From positions 3,717,501 through 3,781,500 of the forward strand of contig NZ_CP080025.1 in NCBI RefSeq assembly GCF_020463795.1: a stretch of DNA of 64,000 bases, in the 5' to 3' direction. The translations under genes and the position numbers were made by a program. Below the pieces are notes generated by a model, which ran no database searches, had not been told where the DNA came from, and saw only the letters and a program-made list of their open reading frames with translations. The DNA comes from Echinicola marina (GTDB lineage: Bacteria; Bacteroidota; Bacteroidia; Cytophagales; Cyclobacteriaceae). Positions 18,031-26,601 of this stretch are shown piece after piece (the first letter of the stretch is position 1; each line of letters begins with the position of its first letter).

Positions 18031-18888
18031 ATGCTCAATCTTAGAAATTTAAGAGGACTCGCGCTATCTTTTTTTGCGTTTTTGATCGTATGTTCCAGTC
18101 AGGCCCAAGTAGAGGCAATTAAGGAGCGTTTTCATAAGTCAGATGAATTGATGGTGGCAGCGCATAGGGCTGCACATCGGTACCATCCAGAAAACAGTTT
18201 GGGAGCTATTCAGGAAGCTATCCGCTTGGGTGTAGATATTGTAGAACTTGATATAAGGGTAAGCAAAGATGGCATGCCTTTGATCATGCATGACCAAACA
18301 GTGGACAGGACTACCACAGGAACTGGAGATGTGGAATTGTTGAATTGGGATTATCTGAAAAGTCTTAACCTTAAATTTGATGGGACACCAAGTTCTGCCA
18401 AAATCCCTACTCTGAGAGAGGCCTTGCTGGTCTGTAAAGGTAATATAATGGTGGATATGGATATGAAAACAGATCAGGTTGATGCAGTATTAGAGGTGGT
18501 CAAAGAACTGGAGATGGAAGAGGATTTGATATTTTTTGATTCAGATTGGGAAATATTGGCAGCCATACAAGCATCCATTCCCGAAGCTATATTGATGCCA
18601 AGAGCATATAAAGCGGGAGATATCAAGAAACTGGCCAAAAAGTTCAAGCCAAGCGTTATTCATATAGATCCCAGTTTTTATAGTACCAAGACCATAACAA
18701 TGGCCGATAAATACCAGCTGAGAATCTGGATCAATTCTCTTGGGGACTTGGACCAGGAATTGGATAAATCCAAAGATAAGGAAAAAGCAGCAGCATGGAT
18801 CAGCAAAGGTGCCAATATCGTCCAGACAGATCTGCCCGCCTTTTGGGTGGGCATCAATTCAAAAGCTTCCAGTTTAGCAGCATATTAG
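18031..18888 (+). CDS. Exported glycerophosphodiester phosphodiesterase (GDPD)
   Basis: The protein has 285 residues with an N-terminal signal (LALSFFAFLIVCSSQAQ). Catalytic signatures are visible: H45-R46 and E54-N55 (AHRAAHRYHPENS), E72 and D74 (VELDIRVSKDG), and H87-D88 (LIMHD). Length and order fit the family. It cleaves glycerophosphodiesters to glycerol 3-phosphate plus an alcohol, probably in the periplasm. It starts right after the decayed phosphatase, which suggests former co-transcription for phosphate or glycerol supply. Confidence 0.92.
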   Translation: MLNLRNLRGLALSFFAFLIVCSSQAQVEAIKERFHKSDELMVAAHRAAHRYHPENSLGAIQEAIRLGVDIVELDIRVSKDGMPLIMHDQTVDRTTTGTGDVELLNWDYLKSLNLKFDGTPSSAKIPTLREALLVCKGNIMVDMDMKTDQVDAVLEVVKELEMEEDLIFFDSDWEILAAIQASIPEAILMPRAYKAGDIKKLAKKFKPSVIHIDPSFYSTKTITMADKYQLRIWINSLGDLDQELDKSKDKEKAAAWISKGANIVQTDLPAFWVGINSKASSLAAY

Positions 18889-18991
18889 TCCTGTTTTTCG
18901 AATTAAGCTGTTTCTTAGCCCATATAAAAATATATTACTCAATATATTTTGCTAAATTCCTTTGGCTAATGTGCAAAATATGAACTGATTA

Positions 18992-18999
18992 TATTTTTG
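18992..18999 (+). promoter_or_regulatory. Bacteroidota -7-like box before histidine kinase gene
   Basis: TATTTTTG fits the TAnnTTTG -7 consensus of Bacteroidota and lies 20 bases before the kinase ATG, with a GAGGAAAG ribosome-binding-like stretch between. No well-spaced -33 TTTG is evident, so the call is tentative. Confidence 0.4.
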
Positions 19000-19018
19000 T
19001 GCAGCACAGAGGAAAGAA

Positions 19019-20587
19019 ATGTTTAAAGAAAAGAAAAGATGGTATCAACATATTTTAGTTGGGCTTATGCTCAATTTACTGATACTACTTGCTATTGTCT
19101 TTTTTGGAAAAACTGAGCAACCTTGGTATGCATTTTTCTTTTTGATGCTGCTTTATCCTGTATGGATACCGCCTAAGAAGCGTCATTTTGGTATTTATGC
19201 CCTTAGTTCAAGCGCAGTGATTTTTATCGCTTACCTGTGGATGTATGAGGAAAATGGTTTAGAAGCTGTCGCCCTTTATCCTGCATTTACATGGATCATA
19301 TTGATATTTATGGTTCTCTATTTTCACTTTAATTACAAAAAGAAAATCCAAAACATACAGCAAGAGCGAAAAAGACTGTTTGCTATGTTTGAAAATGTTT
19401 CAGAGGCTATTCTTATGGTAAATGAAGCAGGCGAAATAGAAATGGCCAATAAACATTGCTTGAAATTATTCAAATATGATGAGGCCGCATTGCTGGGTAA
19501 ACCGGTGGAGGTTCTGATCCCGGGCAAATATTCCCAAAGTCATATATATGCCCGAAGGAAATATTTAAAATCGCCAAAGAATCGACCAATGGGGGAAGGC
19601 TTGGAGCTTTTTGGCCTAGACAAAGAAGGGGTAGCTTTCCCTGTGGAGGTAAGCTTGGGCTATTTCAGAGAAAACAACAGGACTAAGGTAATTGCTTTTA
19701 TCATAGACATTACGGCAAGGAAACAAGCAGAAACACAGTTGCAAAAAATAAATGCTGTGCTTGAATCAAAGGTTAGGGAAAGGACTGCTGATTTGGAAGA
19801 TGCTTTGAGGGTTTTAGAGGGAAATAATGAGGAATTTAAAAAGATGGAGGTGGAACTAATAAAGTCCTTGGAGAAAGAACGCGAATTGGGTGAGTTAAAA
19901 TCCCGGTTCATGACCATGGCTTCCCATGAGTTTCGTACCCCTCTAAGTACCATACTTTCATCTGTGTTTTTATTGGAAAATTTTGTAAAGGAAGGAAATC
20001 CAGATGATAAGGGAATCCACTTACAAAGGATAAGGAGATCGGTCAATAACATGACTGCTATTCTCAATGATTTTTTCTCCTTGAGCAAGTTGGATGAGGG
20101 GCGTATTGTCCCTCATTTAAGCGACACCAATGTCAGAGAGTTTGTCGATGGCGTATTGGAGGACGTTGAAAACATTAAGAAAAAAGGACAGGAAATTATG
20201 GTAGATTATAAAGATTTAGAATCTCTACTGCAAGTCGATCAACAGAGTTTAAGGCATATCATCACTAATTTGCTGTCCAATGCGATCAAATTTTCTGACA
20301 AAAACGGTAAGGTGGAATTGAAAGTATATTGTAGGGATAATTACTTAGAACTGGAAGTAAAAGATTCAGGGATTGGGATTCCCGAGGAGGACATGAAACA
20401 TTTGTTCAACAGGTTTTTTAGGGCTAAAAATGCCACCAATATAGAAGGGACCGGTCTGGGACTTAGTATAGTCAAAAGGTATGTGGAAATATTGAAAGGG
20501 CGAATACAGGTCGAGAGTAAACTGGATGAGGGCACGGTCTTCAAAGTTCAGGTTCCATTGCAACATGAGCAACATGATTATACATGA
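19019..20587 (+). CDS. Membrane PAS sensor histidine kinase
   Basis: The protein has 522 residues. About four hydrophobic segments lie in residues 10-105. A PAS domain follows (about 120-235, FENVSEAILMVNEAGEIEMANKHCLKLF), then a coiled coil (about 240-295) and a HisKA domain with the H-box MASHEFRTPLS. The HATPase_c domain contains the N box (HIITNLLSNAIKFS), DSGIGIP and GTGLGLSIVKRYVE. It autophosphorylates on the H-box histidine. No response regulator is directly adjacent. The receiver-CRP fusion at 22095 on the same strand is the nearest candidate partner; this pairing is inference. Confidence 0.92.
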   Translation: MFKEKKRWYQHILVGLMLNLLILLAIVFFGKTEQPWYAFFFLMLLYPVWIPPKKRHFGIYALSSSAVIFIAYLWMYEENGLEAVALYPAFTWIILIFMVLYFHFNYKKKIQNIQQERKRLFAMFENVSEAILMVNEAGEIEMANKHCLKLFKYDEAALLGKPVEVLIPGKYSQSHIYARRKYLKSPKNRPMGEGLELFGLDKEGVAFPVEVSLGYFRENNRTKVIAFIIDITARKQAETQLQKINAVLESKVRERTADLEDALRVLEGNNEEFKKMEVELIKSLEKERELGELKSRFMTMASHEFRTPLSTILSSVFLLENFVKEGNPDDKGIHLQRIRRSVNNMTAILNDFFSLSKLDEGRIVPHLSDTNVREFVDGVLEDVENIKKKGQEIMVDYKDLESLLQVDQQSLRHIITNLLSNAIKFSDKNGKVELKVYCRDNYLELEVKDSGIGIPEEDMKHLFNRFFRAKNATNIEGTGLGLSIVKRYVEILKGRIQVESKLDEGTVFKVQVPLQHEQHDYT

Positions 20588-20713
20588 ACCAATTTTTTAA
20601 GACAAGCAATGTGATCACTTTTCATATCATTCCCTTTGATTAAAATCATCAATTGACCGTGTTGTTGATCACTGACTTAAAGTGGATTATGCGCTATCTT
20701 CAATAAAAAAATC

Positions 20714-20932
20714 ATGAAATCTAACATGGGAATATTAGATAGAGGAATCAGGATGTCCATAGCTATTGTACTTATCATACTGGCATCAGGAGGTTTTGTT
20801 ATTGGCTTTTGGAGCACCATACTGATTATCCTTGGAGGTATATTATTATTTACCGGAGCATTTGGATACTGTCCCCTTTATTCAGTTTTGGGTATTTCTA
20901 GCTGCGCAAGAGGGAAAACAGAAAGCAGGTGA
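20714..20932 (+). CDS. DUF2892 (YgaP-like) small inner-membrane protein
   Basis: The protein has 72 residues, beginning NMGILDRGIRMSIA and containing two hydrophobic helices (about 13-31 and 33-50), followed by GYCPLYSVLGISSC. This pattern is typical of the DUF2892 family, often found as the membrane part of YgaP rhodaneses or as a free protein. Role unknown; the conserved C-P-x-Y region suggests a link to sulfur or redox chemistry. It lies just upstream of the Hsp20 gene. Confidence 0.85.
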   Translation: MKSNMGILDRGIRMSIAIVLIILASGGFVIGFWSTILIILGGILLFTGAFGYCPLYSVLGISSCARGKTESR

Positions 20933-21011
20933 AGTTTTAAAATAAAAAAATCACTTGTCAGGTACACTTAAAATCATTTAACAATTAAATTATTAAAACA
21001 AGGAGGTAGTC

Positions 21012-21470
21012 ATGTTACATGCACTGAAGAAAAACAATGGAAGTCATTCGGTTTTCTCCGACCTATTACAGCCCTTATCTTGGTTCAATAGGGACCTGTT
21101 TGACTTTGATACCAGTTTGATGCCATCCCGATTAGGCATCAATATGCCCACTGCCAATATCACAGAGGGACCAAAAGAATACAGGATTGACCTGGCAGCA
21201 CCGGGATTGGAGCAAAAAGACTTCAATATCGAAATAGAAAATGGTTCATTATGTATCAGCGCAGAAAGGGAAGAGGAAAAGGATGTAAAAGAAGAAGAAT
21301 TTTCCAGAAAGGAATATTCCTTTAATTCTTTTTCCAGGTCGTTTGCATTGCCTGAAAATATAGATGAAGGAAAAATTGAGGCAAAATACAATAAGGGTGT
21401 TTTGAAAATCACCATTCCAAAAGTAAAAGAAACTCCAGCAAAACCAGTTCATAAGATAGAAGTTAAATAA
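21012..21470 (+). CDS. Small heat shock protein, Hsp20/alpha-crystallin
   Basis: The protein has 152 residues. The alpha-crystallin domain occupies about 45-140 (MPTANITEGPKEYRIDLAAPGLEQKDFNIEIENGSLCISAER ... YNKGVLKITIPK), with the conserved A-x-x-x-x-G-v-L-like motif as YNKGVLKITIP and a short C-terminal tail ending in VHKIEVK. It is an ATP-independent holdase for unfolded proteins. An AGGAGG Shine-Dalgarno sequence at 21001-21006 is unusually strong for a Bacteroidota gene and suggests high translation. A terminator follows at 21498. Confidence 0.95.
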   Translation: MLHALKKNNGSHSVFSDLLQPLSWFNRDLFDFDTSLMPSRLGINMPTANITEGPKEYRIDLAAPGLEQKDFNIEIENGSLCISAEREEEKDVKEEEFSRKEYSFNSFSRSFALPENIDEGKIEAKYNKGVLKITIPKVKETPAKPVHKIEVK

Positions 21471-21497
21471 GTGATAATCTGGTAACAATGGAAAAAG

Positions 21498-21538
21498 GAT
21501 CAGTTCCAAGATTAAGGTATTGACTGGTCCTTTTTTTA
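21498..21538 (+). terminator. Intrinsic terminator after hsp20
   Basis: GGATCAGT and ACTGGTCC pair with one wobble around a loop of about 18 bases, followed by T7. It lies about 30 bases after the Hsp20 stop and argues against a start of the next gene at 21520. Confidence 0.65.
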
Positions 21539-21588
21539 TTGATACTGCTAGAAAACATGATTTGTATCATCAGTTATATAATTTGAAA

Positions 21589-21816
21589 ATGGAAAATGCA
21601 GTAACCAAGAGGCAAGTCGCTCAAATGCTGGGCACCCTCAATTTGGCAGAGCCAAACTATGTGCATATTGAGATCAATGAGGGAAATTTATTCCTAAAAG
21701 GCTATGTGCAATCATGGATGGATAGGGACAATATCGAAGATTCGGTCAGAAGTATTCCAGGTATAGAATCTATAGTGAATGATCTTGAGGTAAAAGTCAT
21801 TCCTCAGTCAGATTAA
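21589..21816 (+). CDS. BON domain protein
   Basis: The preferred ATG at 21589 gives 75 residues; an upstream ATG at 21520 lies inside the preceding terminator and is less likely. The sequence is one BON (OsmY-like) domain: NAVTKRQVAQMLGTLNLAEPNYVHIEINEGNLFLKGYVQSWMDRDNIEDSVRSIPGIESIVNDLEV, with the conserved central glycine in LKGYV. BON domains bind phospholipid or stabilise envelopes under stress. There is no signal peptide, so it appears cytoplasmic. Its neighbours are Hsp20 and the receiver-CRP regulator. Confidence 0.82.
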   Translation: MENAVTKRQVAQMLGTLNLAEPNYVHIEINEGNLFLKGYVQSWMDRDNIEDSVRSIPGIESIVNDLEVKVIPQSD

Positions 21817-22044
21817 TATAGACTTTACAGTGGGGAAATGATTTTTTAGGTTAGTTTGTAATCTTCCCAGCTGTAATTATGGATTAATATATGTGATTTT
21901 TATTTTTTGAGGCATACGACTTTTACTGTGAATTATTTGTGTCTTGCTTAATTTGCCGTGATTGCTTAAATTATATTAGGTAAGTCCAAGGAATTCAATC
22001 GAATAAGAACCCAGAATCATCAGCCAATACCTGACCAAAGTCAT

Positions 22045-22061
22045 GATTTGTTCATCAAATC
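22045..22061. promoter_or_regulatory. Short inverted repeat upstream of receiver-CRP gene
   Basis: GATTTG (22045-22050) and CAAATC (22056-22061) flank five bases, 34 bases before the ATG. A second small palindrome TGAC-CAAA-GTCA lies just before it at 22032-22043. Either could be an autoregulatory site for a CRP/FNR-type protein; statistical support is weak. Confidence 0.3.
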
Positions 22062-22094
22062 CTGCTTAAATTGTTTTGAAGTCAAAAAACAAGC

Positions 22095-23159
22095 ATGATG
22101 AATCACAAAATTCTTTTGATAGAAGACCATATGGAGATGGCTGAAAATATTTCAAGTATCTTGCAATTTGCCCAATATCAGGTAGAGGTGGCAAAGGATG
22201 GGAAATCAGGAGTGGAGATGGCCCAAAAGTCCCCACCTGATTTGATTTTATGTGATATTATGATGCCAGAATTGGATGGGTACAGTGTGTTGCATATTTT
22301 ATCGCACGACCCCAAAACGGCTGATATACCTTTTATCTTTCTCACGGCCAAGGCGGACAAAAAAGATTTTAGGGAAGGGATGAACCTAGGGGCAGATGAT
22401 TATATCACCAAGCCTTTTGAAGGTTTGGACCTTTTGAAGGTGGTCGAAATGAGATTGAAAAAGAGAGATGCTTCGTTATCCCCAGAAGAGGAAGGTAAGG
22501 ATGAGCAAATAATAGCAGGAACTTCGAAAGAAGTAAACCTAAATTTAGAGGATTTATCAGTAAAACTACAAAGTAGGAAGTTCAGGAAGAAAGACCTGAT
22601 ATATATGGAAGGTCAGCATCCCAATGTGCTTTTCCAGATCCGAAAAGGTTGTGTGAAGACATTCAAAATAAATTCCTTTGGCAAGGAGCTAATAACCGGT
22701 TTTCATCGACCAGGAGATTTTTTGGGATATGTGGCATTACTGGAAAACGGAAGCTATGTGGAAAATGCGGAGGCACTAGAAGAGCTGGAATTGGACGTTA
22801 TCTCCAAGGAAGATTTTTTGACAATGGTATATGGCCACAAGGAGACAGCCCAAAGGTTTTTCAAATTACTTTCAGGCAGAATAGATGAACTAGAGAAACG
22901 GTTATTGGAAATCGCCTATCATTCTGTAAGGCAGAGGGTCGCCAGTGTGCTGCTGCTGCTCAGTCAGGAGACTGCTGGAAATCGAGGCGAATATATCATT
23001 AAGATTGCCAGAAAGGACATTGCCAATATTGTAGGGACGACTACTGAAACCCTCAATCGTACTTTGGCGGATTTTAAGGATGAAAAGTTAATAGATATAA
23101 GGGTAGAGGGATTGGCAATGTTGGATCGAGAAAAGTTGATCCGTATACAATATCAATAA
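22095..23159 (+). CDS. Response-regulator receiver fused to CRP/FNR-type regulator
   Basis: The protein has 354 residues. The receiver domain (about 1-125) has the acidic pocket (LLIEDHMEM), the phospho-acceptor Asp in LILCDIMMPELDG, and FLTAKADKKDF and ITKPF. After a linker of about 40 residues comes a cNMP-binding fold (about 165-265, RKKDLIYMEGQHPNVLFQIRKGCVKTF ... FHRPGDFLGYVALLENG) and a Crp-type helix-turn-helix (IARKDIANIVGTTTETLNRTLADFKDEKLI). No FNR-type N-terminal cysteine cluster is visible. The architecture couples phosphorylation to a CRP-type DNA-binding output, and it probably controls the surrounding stress genes; the kinase at 19019 is a plausible partner. Confidence 0.92.
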   Translation: MMNHKILLIEDHMEMAENISSILQFAQYQVEVAKDGKSGVEMAQKSPPDLILCDIMMPELDGYSVLHILSHDPKTADIPFIFLTAKADKKDFREGMNLGADDYITKPFEGLDLLKVVEMRLKKRDASLSPEEEGKDEQIIAGTSKEVNLNLEDLSVKLQSRKFRKKDLIYMEGQHPNVLFQIRKGCVKTFKINSFGKELITGFHRPGDFLGYVALLENGSYVENAEALEELELDVISKEDFLTMVYGHKETAQRFFKLLSGRIDELEKRLLEIAYHSVRQRVASVLLLLSQETAGNRGEYIIKIARKDIANIVGTTTETLNRTLADFKDEKLIDIRVEGLAMLDREKLIRIQYQ

Positions 23160-23178
23160 TGATCCCTTATTAGGTGCA

Positions 23179-23640
23179 TTAATGGATGTGTTTTTCATAT
23201 TTGCCAGTTTGTTCTAGTATTCTAATTCTAAAAACGATGGGCCGGGTACTTTTTTCCATAATTTCGGGTTGGCTATGTTCTTTTTCAGGGAGAGATTGAA
23301 CTGCAGTGCTCGGTATAAATGGGGCAAGTTTATCTTCGAGGAGTTTAATACCGTACTGATAACTGCCTTCATCTGATAGCTCTTCATATTCTCCCCAGAT
23401 GATCACACTTCTCCAATTGGTCATATTGTCGATGGAATCTACCTGGAAACATACTCTCGGTTCCTCTCGCATCATTTTAATTTTCTTACCCAATTTGGAG
23501 TGTCCATAGATATAGCCTTTATCGAAGGCATAAGAAATGGGGACCATATATATTTTACCCTGATTTTGACAGGCAATTCGGCCTATATTCTGTCCATACA
23601 GTACATGACTGATTTGGTCGTTTGTTAATGTTCCTATCAT
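23179..23640 (-). CDS. Pyridoxamine 5'-phosphate oxidase-like flavin protein (PPOX)
   Basis: The protein has 153 residues of the split-barrel FMN-binding type: MIGTLTNDQISHVLYGQNIGRIACQNQGKIYMVPISYAFDKGYIYGHSKLGKKIKMMREEPRVCFQVD. This matches small PPOX/NimA-like proteins that bind FMN or related cofactors; the substrate is unknown. It shares its strand and a 13-base spacing with the Gre-like gene, so they likely form an operon. Such proteins are frequent in hypoxia or nitrosative stress regulons. Confidence 0.85.
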   Translation of the reverse strand: MIGTLTNDQISHVLYGQNIGRIACQNQGKIYMVPISYAFDKGYIYGHSKLGKKIKMMREEPRVCFQVDSIDNMTNWRSVIIWGEYEELSDEGSYQYGIKLLEDKLAPFIPSTAVQSLPEKEHSQPEIMEKSTRPIVFRIRILEQTGKYEKHIH

Positions 23641-23653
23641 GATTCATTCAATT

Positions 23654-24121
23654 TTAAAATACATCATTGATGCGGTATTCCTTTCCTTCGTATTGGAATT
23701 GGTCTCCGGGTTTTAAGCCTCGCATAGCGATGAATAAAGGGCTATGTGTAGAGATACCGAGATAATCTATGTCATTTGATGAAAATTGTTCTATGCTTAC
23801 GGACACAAAAAATGTAGCCAAATTTGTGACCACTACCGAACCAAGTTCAATTGCTTCGCATAGCTTTTCATCTTTAGACGATAGATAAGATAATATTCCC
23901 ATTTCTGCTTCAGCAAAGTCCAAAGCTTGAAAAAGGGAATTATATTCTGATTGATCAAAGGCTCTTCTATTGCCACTATTGATATCTTCATCATCCAAGT
24001 CCCTGATTCCTTTGAGTTCATGTAACCGAAACTGAAAATCATCGATCAAGGATTGCTGTTTTTTTCTACATTCTTCCAGCAATTCCTTTTTAAGTTGGAT
24101 TTTATATTCCATCGTTTCCAT
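23654..24121 (-). CDS. GreA/GreB-like C-terminal domain protein
   Basis: The protein has 155 residues. The N-terminal half is helical and charged (KIQLKKELLEECRKKQQSLIDDFQFRLHELKGIRD), and the C-terminal half has the Gre FKBP-like pattern (AIELGSVVVTNLATFFVSVSI ... LGISTHSPLFIAMRGLKPGDQFQYEGKEYRINDVF). True GreA has a long coiled-coil finger with two acidic tip residues; here the N-terminal region is short, so it may bind RNA polymerase like Rnk or be a stress-specific relative. It is the first gene of a probable two-gene operon with the PPOX gene and diverges from the kinase-like gene at 24327. Confidence 0.72.
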   Translation of the reverse strand: METMEYKIQLKKELLEECRKKQQSLIDDFQFRLHELKGIRDLDDEDINSGNRRAFDQSEYNSLFQALDFAEAEMGILSYLSSKDEKLCEAIELGSVVVTNLATFFVSVSIEQFSSNDIDYLGISTHSPLFIAMRGLKPGDQFQYEGKEYRINDVF

Positions 24122-24326
24122 AAGACGATAATACCCATAATTTCTTTAAATTAAGATGTTGGCTATCATGGGGATAATATGATTGTTATCACTTGAATTG
24201 ATATAGCCAAATGATGGAATAATAGGTGCTCTTCAGTGATATTCAAGTGATTTGGTATATAAGAATGGGATGTATGAATCAGGGAAGGGAATGGGACATA
24301 AACGAGAAAATTTTTAAAAAGGAAAT

Positions 24327-25337
24327 ATGAGTGAAGATCAAATATTATTATTGTCAAAGGAGGGGAAATTTCATGGAAAACCTCTGGAGGGGGAATTGGT
24401 AGAAACCCATATTTCTTGGGTGATTTTGTCTGATGGTTATGCATTTAAGATTAAGAAACCGCTAAAACTTTCATTTTTGGATTACAGTAGTTTGGATAAA
24501 CGAAAAGAAAATGCCCAAAAAGAAATTAAGCTTAATAGTCGGTATTCGGATATTTATTTGGGCTTATGTCCTGTGTATTTTGATAATGGAAAATGGTTTT
24601 TAGGAGAAGAAAAGGGCCTGTTGGTCGATTATGCGGTGAAAATGATCCGTTTGGATGAAAGTAGGAAAATGGATTGTTTACTTATGAAAGAGGACTTAAA
24701 TGCCGGTCAAATCATGCAATTGGCAGATAGGATCGCCCAGTTTCACCAAACTGCCCAAATTATCAAACGACCATTTGATCTGGAGAAAGCTATGGGTACT
24801 TTTGATGATATAGAGGAACTGATTCCAAATACCATGATTTCAGAAAAAGAAATTTATGATTTTTCTAATTGGAGTGGACACTTTCTCCGCCAACATTCCA
24901 GACATATTCAAGGAAGGATTAAAGATGGTTTTTATAGGGATGTTCATGGTGATTTGCATTTAGGAAATGTGTTTCTGGAGCATGAGCCTATTATTTTTGA
25001 TTGTATAGAATATAATGATGTGTTCAGGCAAATTGATGTTTTGTACGAAATAGCGTTCGTTTGTATGGATTTGGAAGCAGTAGGAAGAGAAGACTTATCC
25101 GATTGTTTTTTGGATGCGTACAGTAGGCATACCCCAGTGATACGGGGAGTAAACGACCATTTGCTTTTTGTTTATTATAAATGCTTGAGAGCGAATATTA
25201 GGGCCAAAATTCATGGACTTAGGGCAAAGCAGCTTATATCGAGGTCATCCTGCTTGGTTGAGGAAGGCTTATTATTGAGATATTGGAATCTAATGCGCCA
25301 TTATAGGGCACAGATCAGTTCTGATATTGGGGATTAA
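24327..25337 (+). CDS. COG2187-type aminoglycoside phosphotransferase-like protein
   Basis: The protein has 336 residues with a protein-kinase-like/APH fold. The catalytic loop is seen as DVHGDLHLGNVFLEHEPIIFDCIEYND (Brenner-type H-G-D-x-H-x-x-N followed by a metal-binding D). N-terminal features are THISWVILSDGYAFKIKKPLKLSFLDYSSLDKR with the ATP-binding lysine in FKIKKP. In many bacteria this family is fused to an AAA kinase domain; here the fusion part is absent. Members often sit in stress or dormancy regulons with universal stress proteins, and a role in antibiotic resistance is not indicated. Confidence 0.85.
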   Translation: MSEDQILLLSKEGKFHGKPLEGELVETHISWVILSDGYAFKIKKPLKLSFLDYSSLDKRKENAQKEIKLNSRYSDIYLGLCPVYFDNGKWFLGEEKGLLVDYAVKMIRLDESRKMDCLLMKEDLNAGQIMQLADRIAQFHQTAQIIKRPFDLEKAMGTFDDIEELIPNTMISEKEIYDFSNWSGHFLRQHSRHIQGRIKDGFYRDVHGDLHLGNVFLEHEPIIFDCIEYNDVFRQIDVLYEIAFVCMDLEAVGREDLSDCFLDAYSRHTPVIRGVNDHLLFVYYKCLRANIRAKIHGLRAKQLISRSSCLVEEGLLLRYWNLMRHYRAQISSDIGD

Positions 25338-25378
25338 TGGATTTTAGTTGTAATGAAGTTGATCATTTTTATTAATGT

Positions 25379-25533
25379 ATTATGTATATCCGCAATTGCA
25401 CCAGTAAAGGTTAAAAGCGAATCGAAATGTTGGTTTTAGTTAAAATATCAACTGCTTCGGTCTTCAGTCTTCAAACTCCCGACCACTTAAGCAAAGGATT
25501 TAAGGTTACTGGCATCATTGCGGATAATCAGAT
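25379..25533 (+). repeat. 155-bp MITE-like repeat, copy 1
   Basis: A near-identical copy lies in reverse orientation at 42280-42434. The element has imperfect inverted ends (ATCCGCAATTGCACCAGTA on the left, complement of ATCCGCAATGATGCCAGTA on the right) and no coding capacity. It fills the gap between the COG2187 and PEBP genes. The remaining DNA of this gap (25534-25768) shows nothing I can name. Confidence 0.75.
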
Positions 25534-25768
25534 AATGTATTTTGGAGATTTATTGATAAAATAAAGACCTCGGTAAACTTATATAAATATTTTCTGTCTT
25601 TTGCTTTTAGGTAAATCGATAAAGGAATAAAAGACGCATGGGGAGCATTTGAATATATAAAATAATAGTATAAATTAGAAAGTGTTAATTACATGATATT
25701 CATCATATTAAAACATTTTTTAAGCGCGTACCTTTATTTCATATTGACCATTATAAACCCTGCTAACC

Positions 25769-26248
25769 ATGAAAAGACACGCCCTAAATATTTCATGTTC
25801 AAAAATTTTGAATGATCAAAGAATTCCTGGCATCTATACTTGTGATGGAAAGAATATCAACCCTCCCTTGAAGACAGGCAATTTACCCAAAAAGACCAAA
25901 TCCATAGCGGTGATTATGGAAGACAAAGAAATGTCCGCAGCAGGCTCTGTTCATTGGCTGGCCTATAATATTCCCGCCACGGGAATGATAAATGAAAATG
26001 AGCAAAACTGTTTATATGGCCTGAATGATTTCAACCAAAAATGTTATACAGGACCTTGTCCGGATCATGGTCTACATAAATACTTGTTTAGGGTTTATGC
26101 TTTGGATGATTTTTTATATTTCTACCACGAAAATGTTTCACGTCTGGACGTAGAAGAAGGCATTAGATATCATATTGTAGGCTATGGGGAACTGATAGGC
26201 TATTATAAAAGATCTAAGCAGTTTAATTTGGTAAAAATTGCCGGATAA
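25769..26248 (+). CDS. YbhB/YbcL family PEBP-like protein
   Basis: The protein has 159 residues of the phosphatidylethanolamine-binding-like type: RIPGIYTCDGKNINPPLKTGNLPKKTKSIAVIMEDKE, then SVHWLAYNIPATG and GPCPDHGLHKYLFRVYALD. These carry the conserved D-x-D-A/W-H-W and GPCPPxGxHRYxFxxYALD signatures with small changes (MEDKEM instead of DPDAP). No signal peptide. Function in bacteria is not settled. It is the last gene of the stress island. Confidence 0.88.
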   Translation: MKRHALNISCSKILNDQRIPGIYTCDGKNINPPLKTGNLPKKTKSIAVIMEDKEMSAAGSVHWLAYNIPATGMINENEQNCLYGLNDFNQKCYTGPCPDHGLHKYLFRVYALDDFLYFYHENVSRLDVEEGIRYHIVGYGELIGYYKRSKQFNLVKIAG

Positions 26249-26421
26249 ATAACGTGTTTGTTCCAAAATCAGGATGAAATAGCTGAATAAAAGAACCAAG
26301 AACTATGACCTAAATTGTATGGTTCCGTGCACCATTACGGATACGAATATTAATTTAAAAGTAATAGTTGTGAAAAGAAAAAAGCCCAGATATGTTTTGC
26401 AATACTTTGCTTAACAGATAT

Positions 26422-26591
26422 AAGAGGCTGTCTCATAAGTCCGTGCTGGATATATGATTTAACAGGATGATCAGGTTCAAAGCTTAGTCTCCATATCTAA
26501 TGGGAGATACTACCAATTAATTGTCTTTCAATAAAGAGCAGTATTAGACTCCTTCTATGACCAAAATGATAAATGCTGGGACAGCCTCTTT
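26422..26591. repeat. 170-bp element bounded by AGAGGCTGTC inverted ends
   Basis: AAGAGGCTGTCTCA at the left and the complement of AAGAGGCTGTCCCA at the right (TGGGACAGCCTCTT) bound a non-coding stretch of about 170 bp. A second element of nearly equal length with the same terminal motif lies at 55536-55708, but with a different interior. Such ends are common in insertion sequences and their internally deleted derivatives. No target duplication is evident. The right end lies 10 bases past the histone-like gene and may serve as its terminator. Confidence 0.55.
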
Positions 26592-26601
26592 TCAGCAATA
26601 A

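Noticed and set aside
11863-20680. Recurring TTGATCACT-like strings (11863, 20613, 20665) as CRP sites
   Set aside because: Only partial matches without consistent spacing or symmetry; short AT-rich words recur by chance in this DNA.
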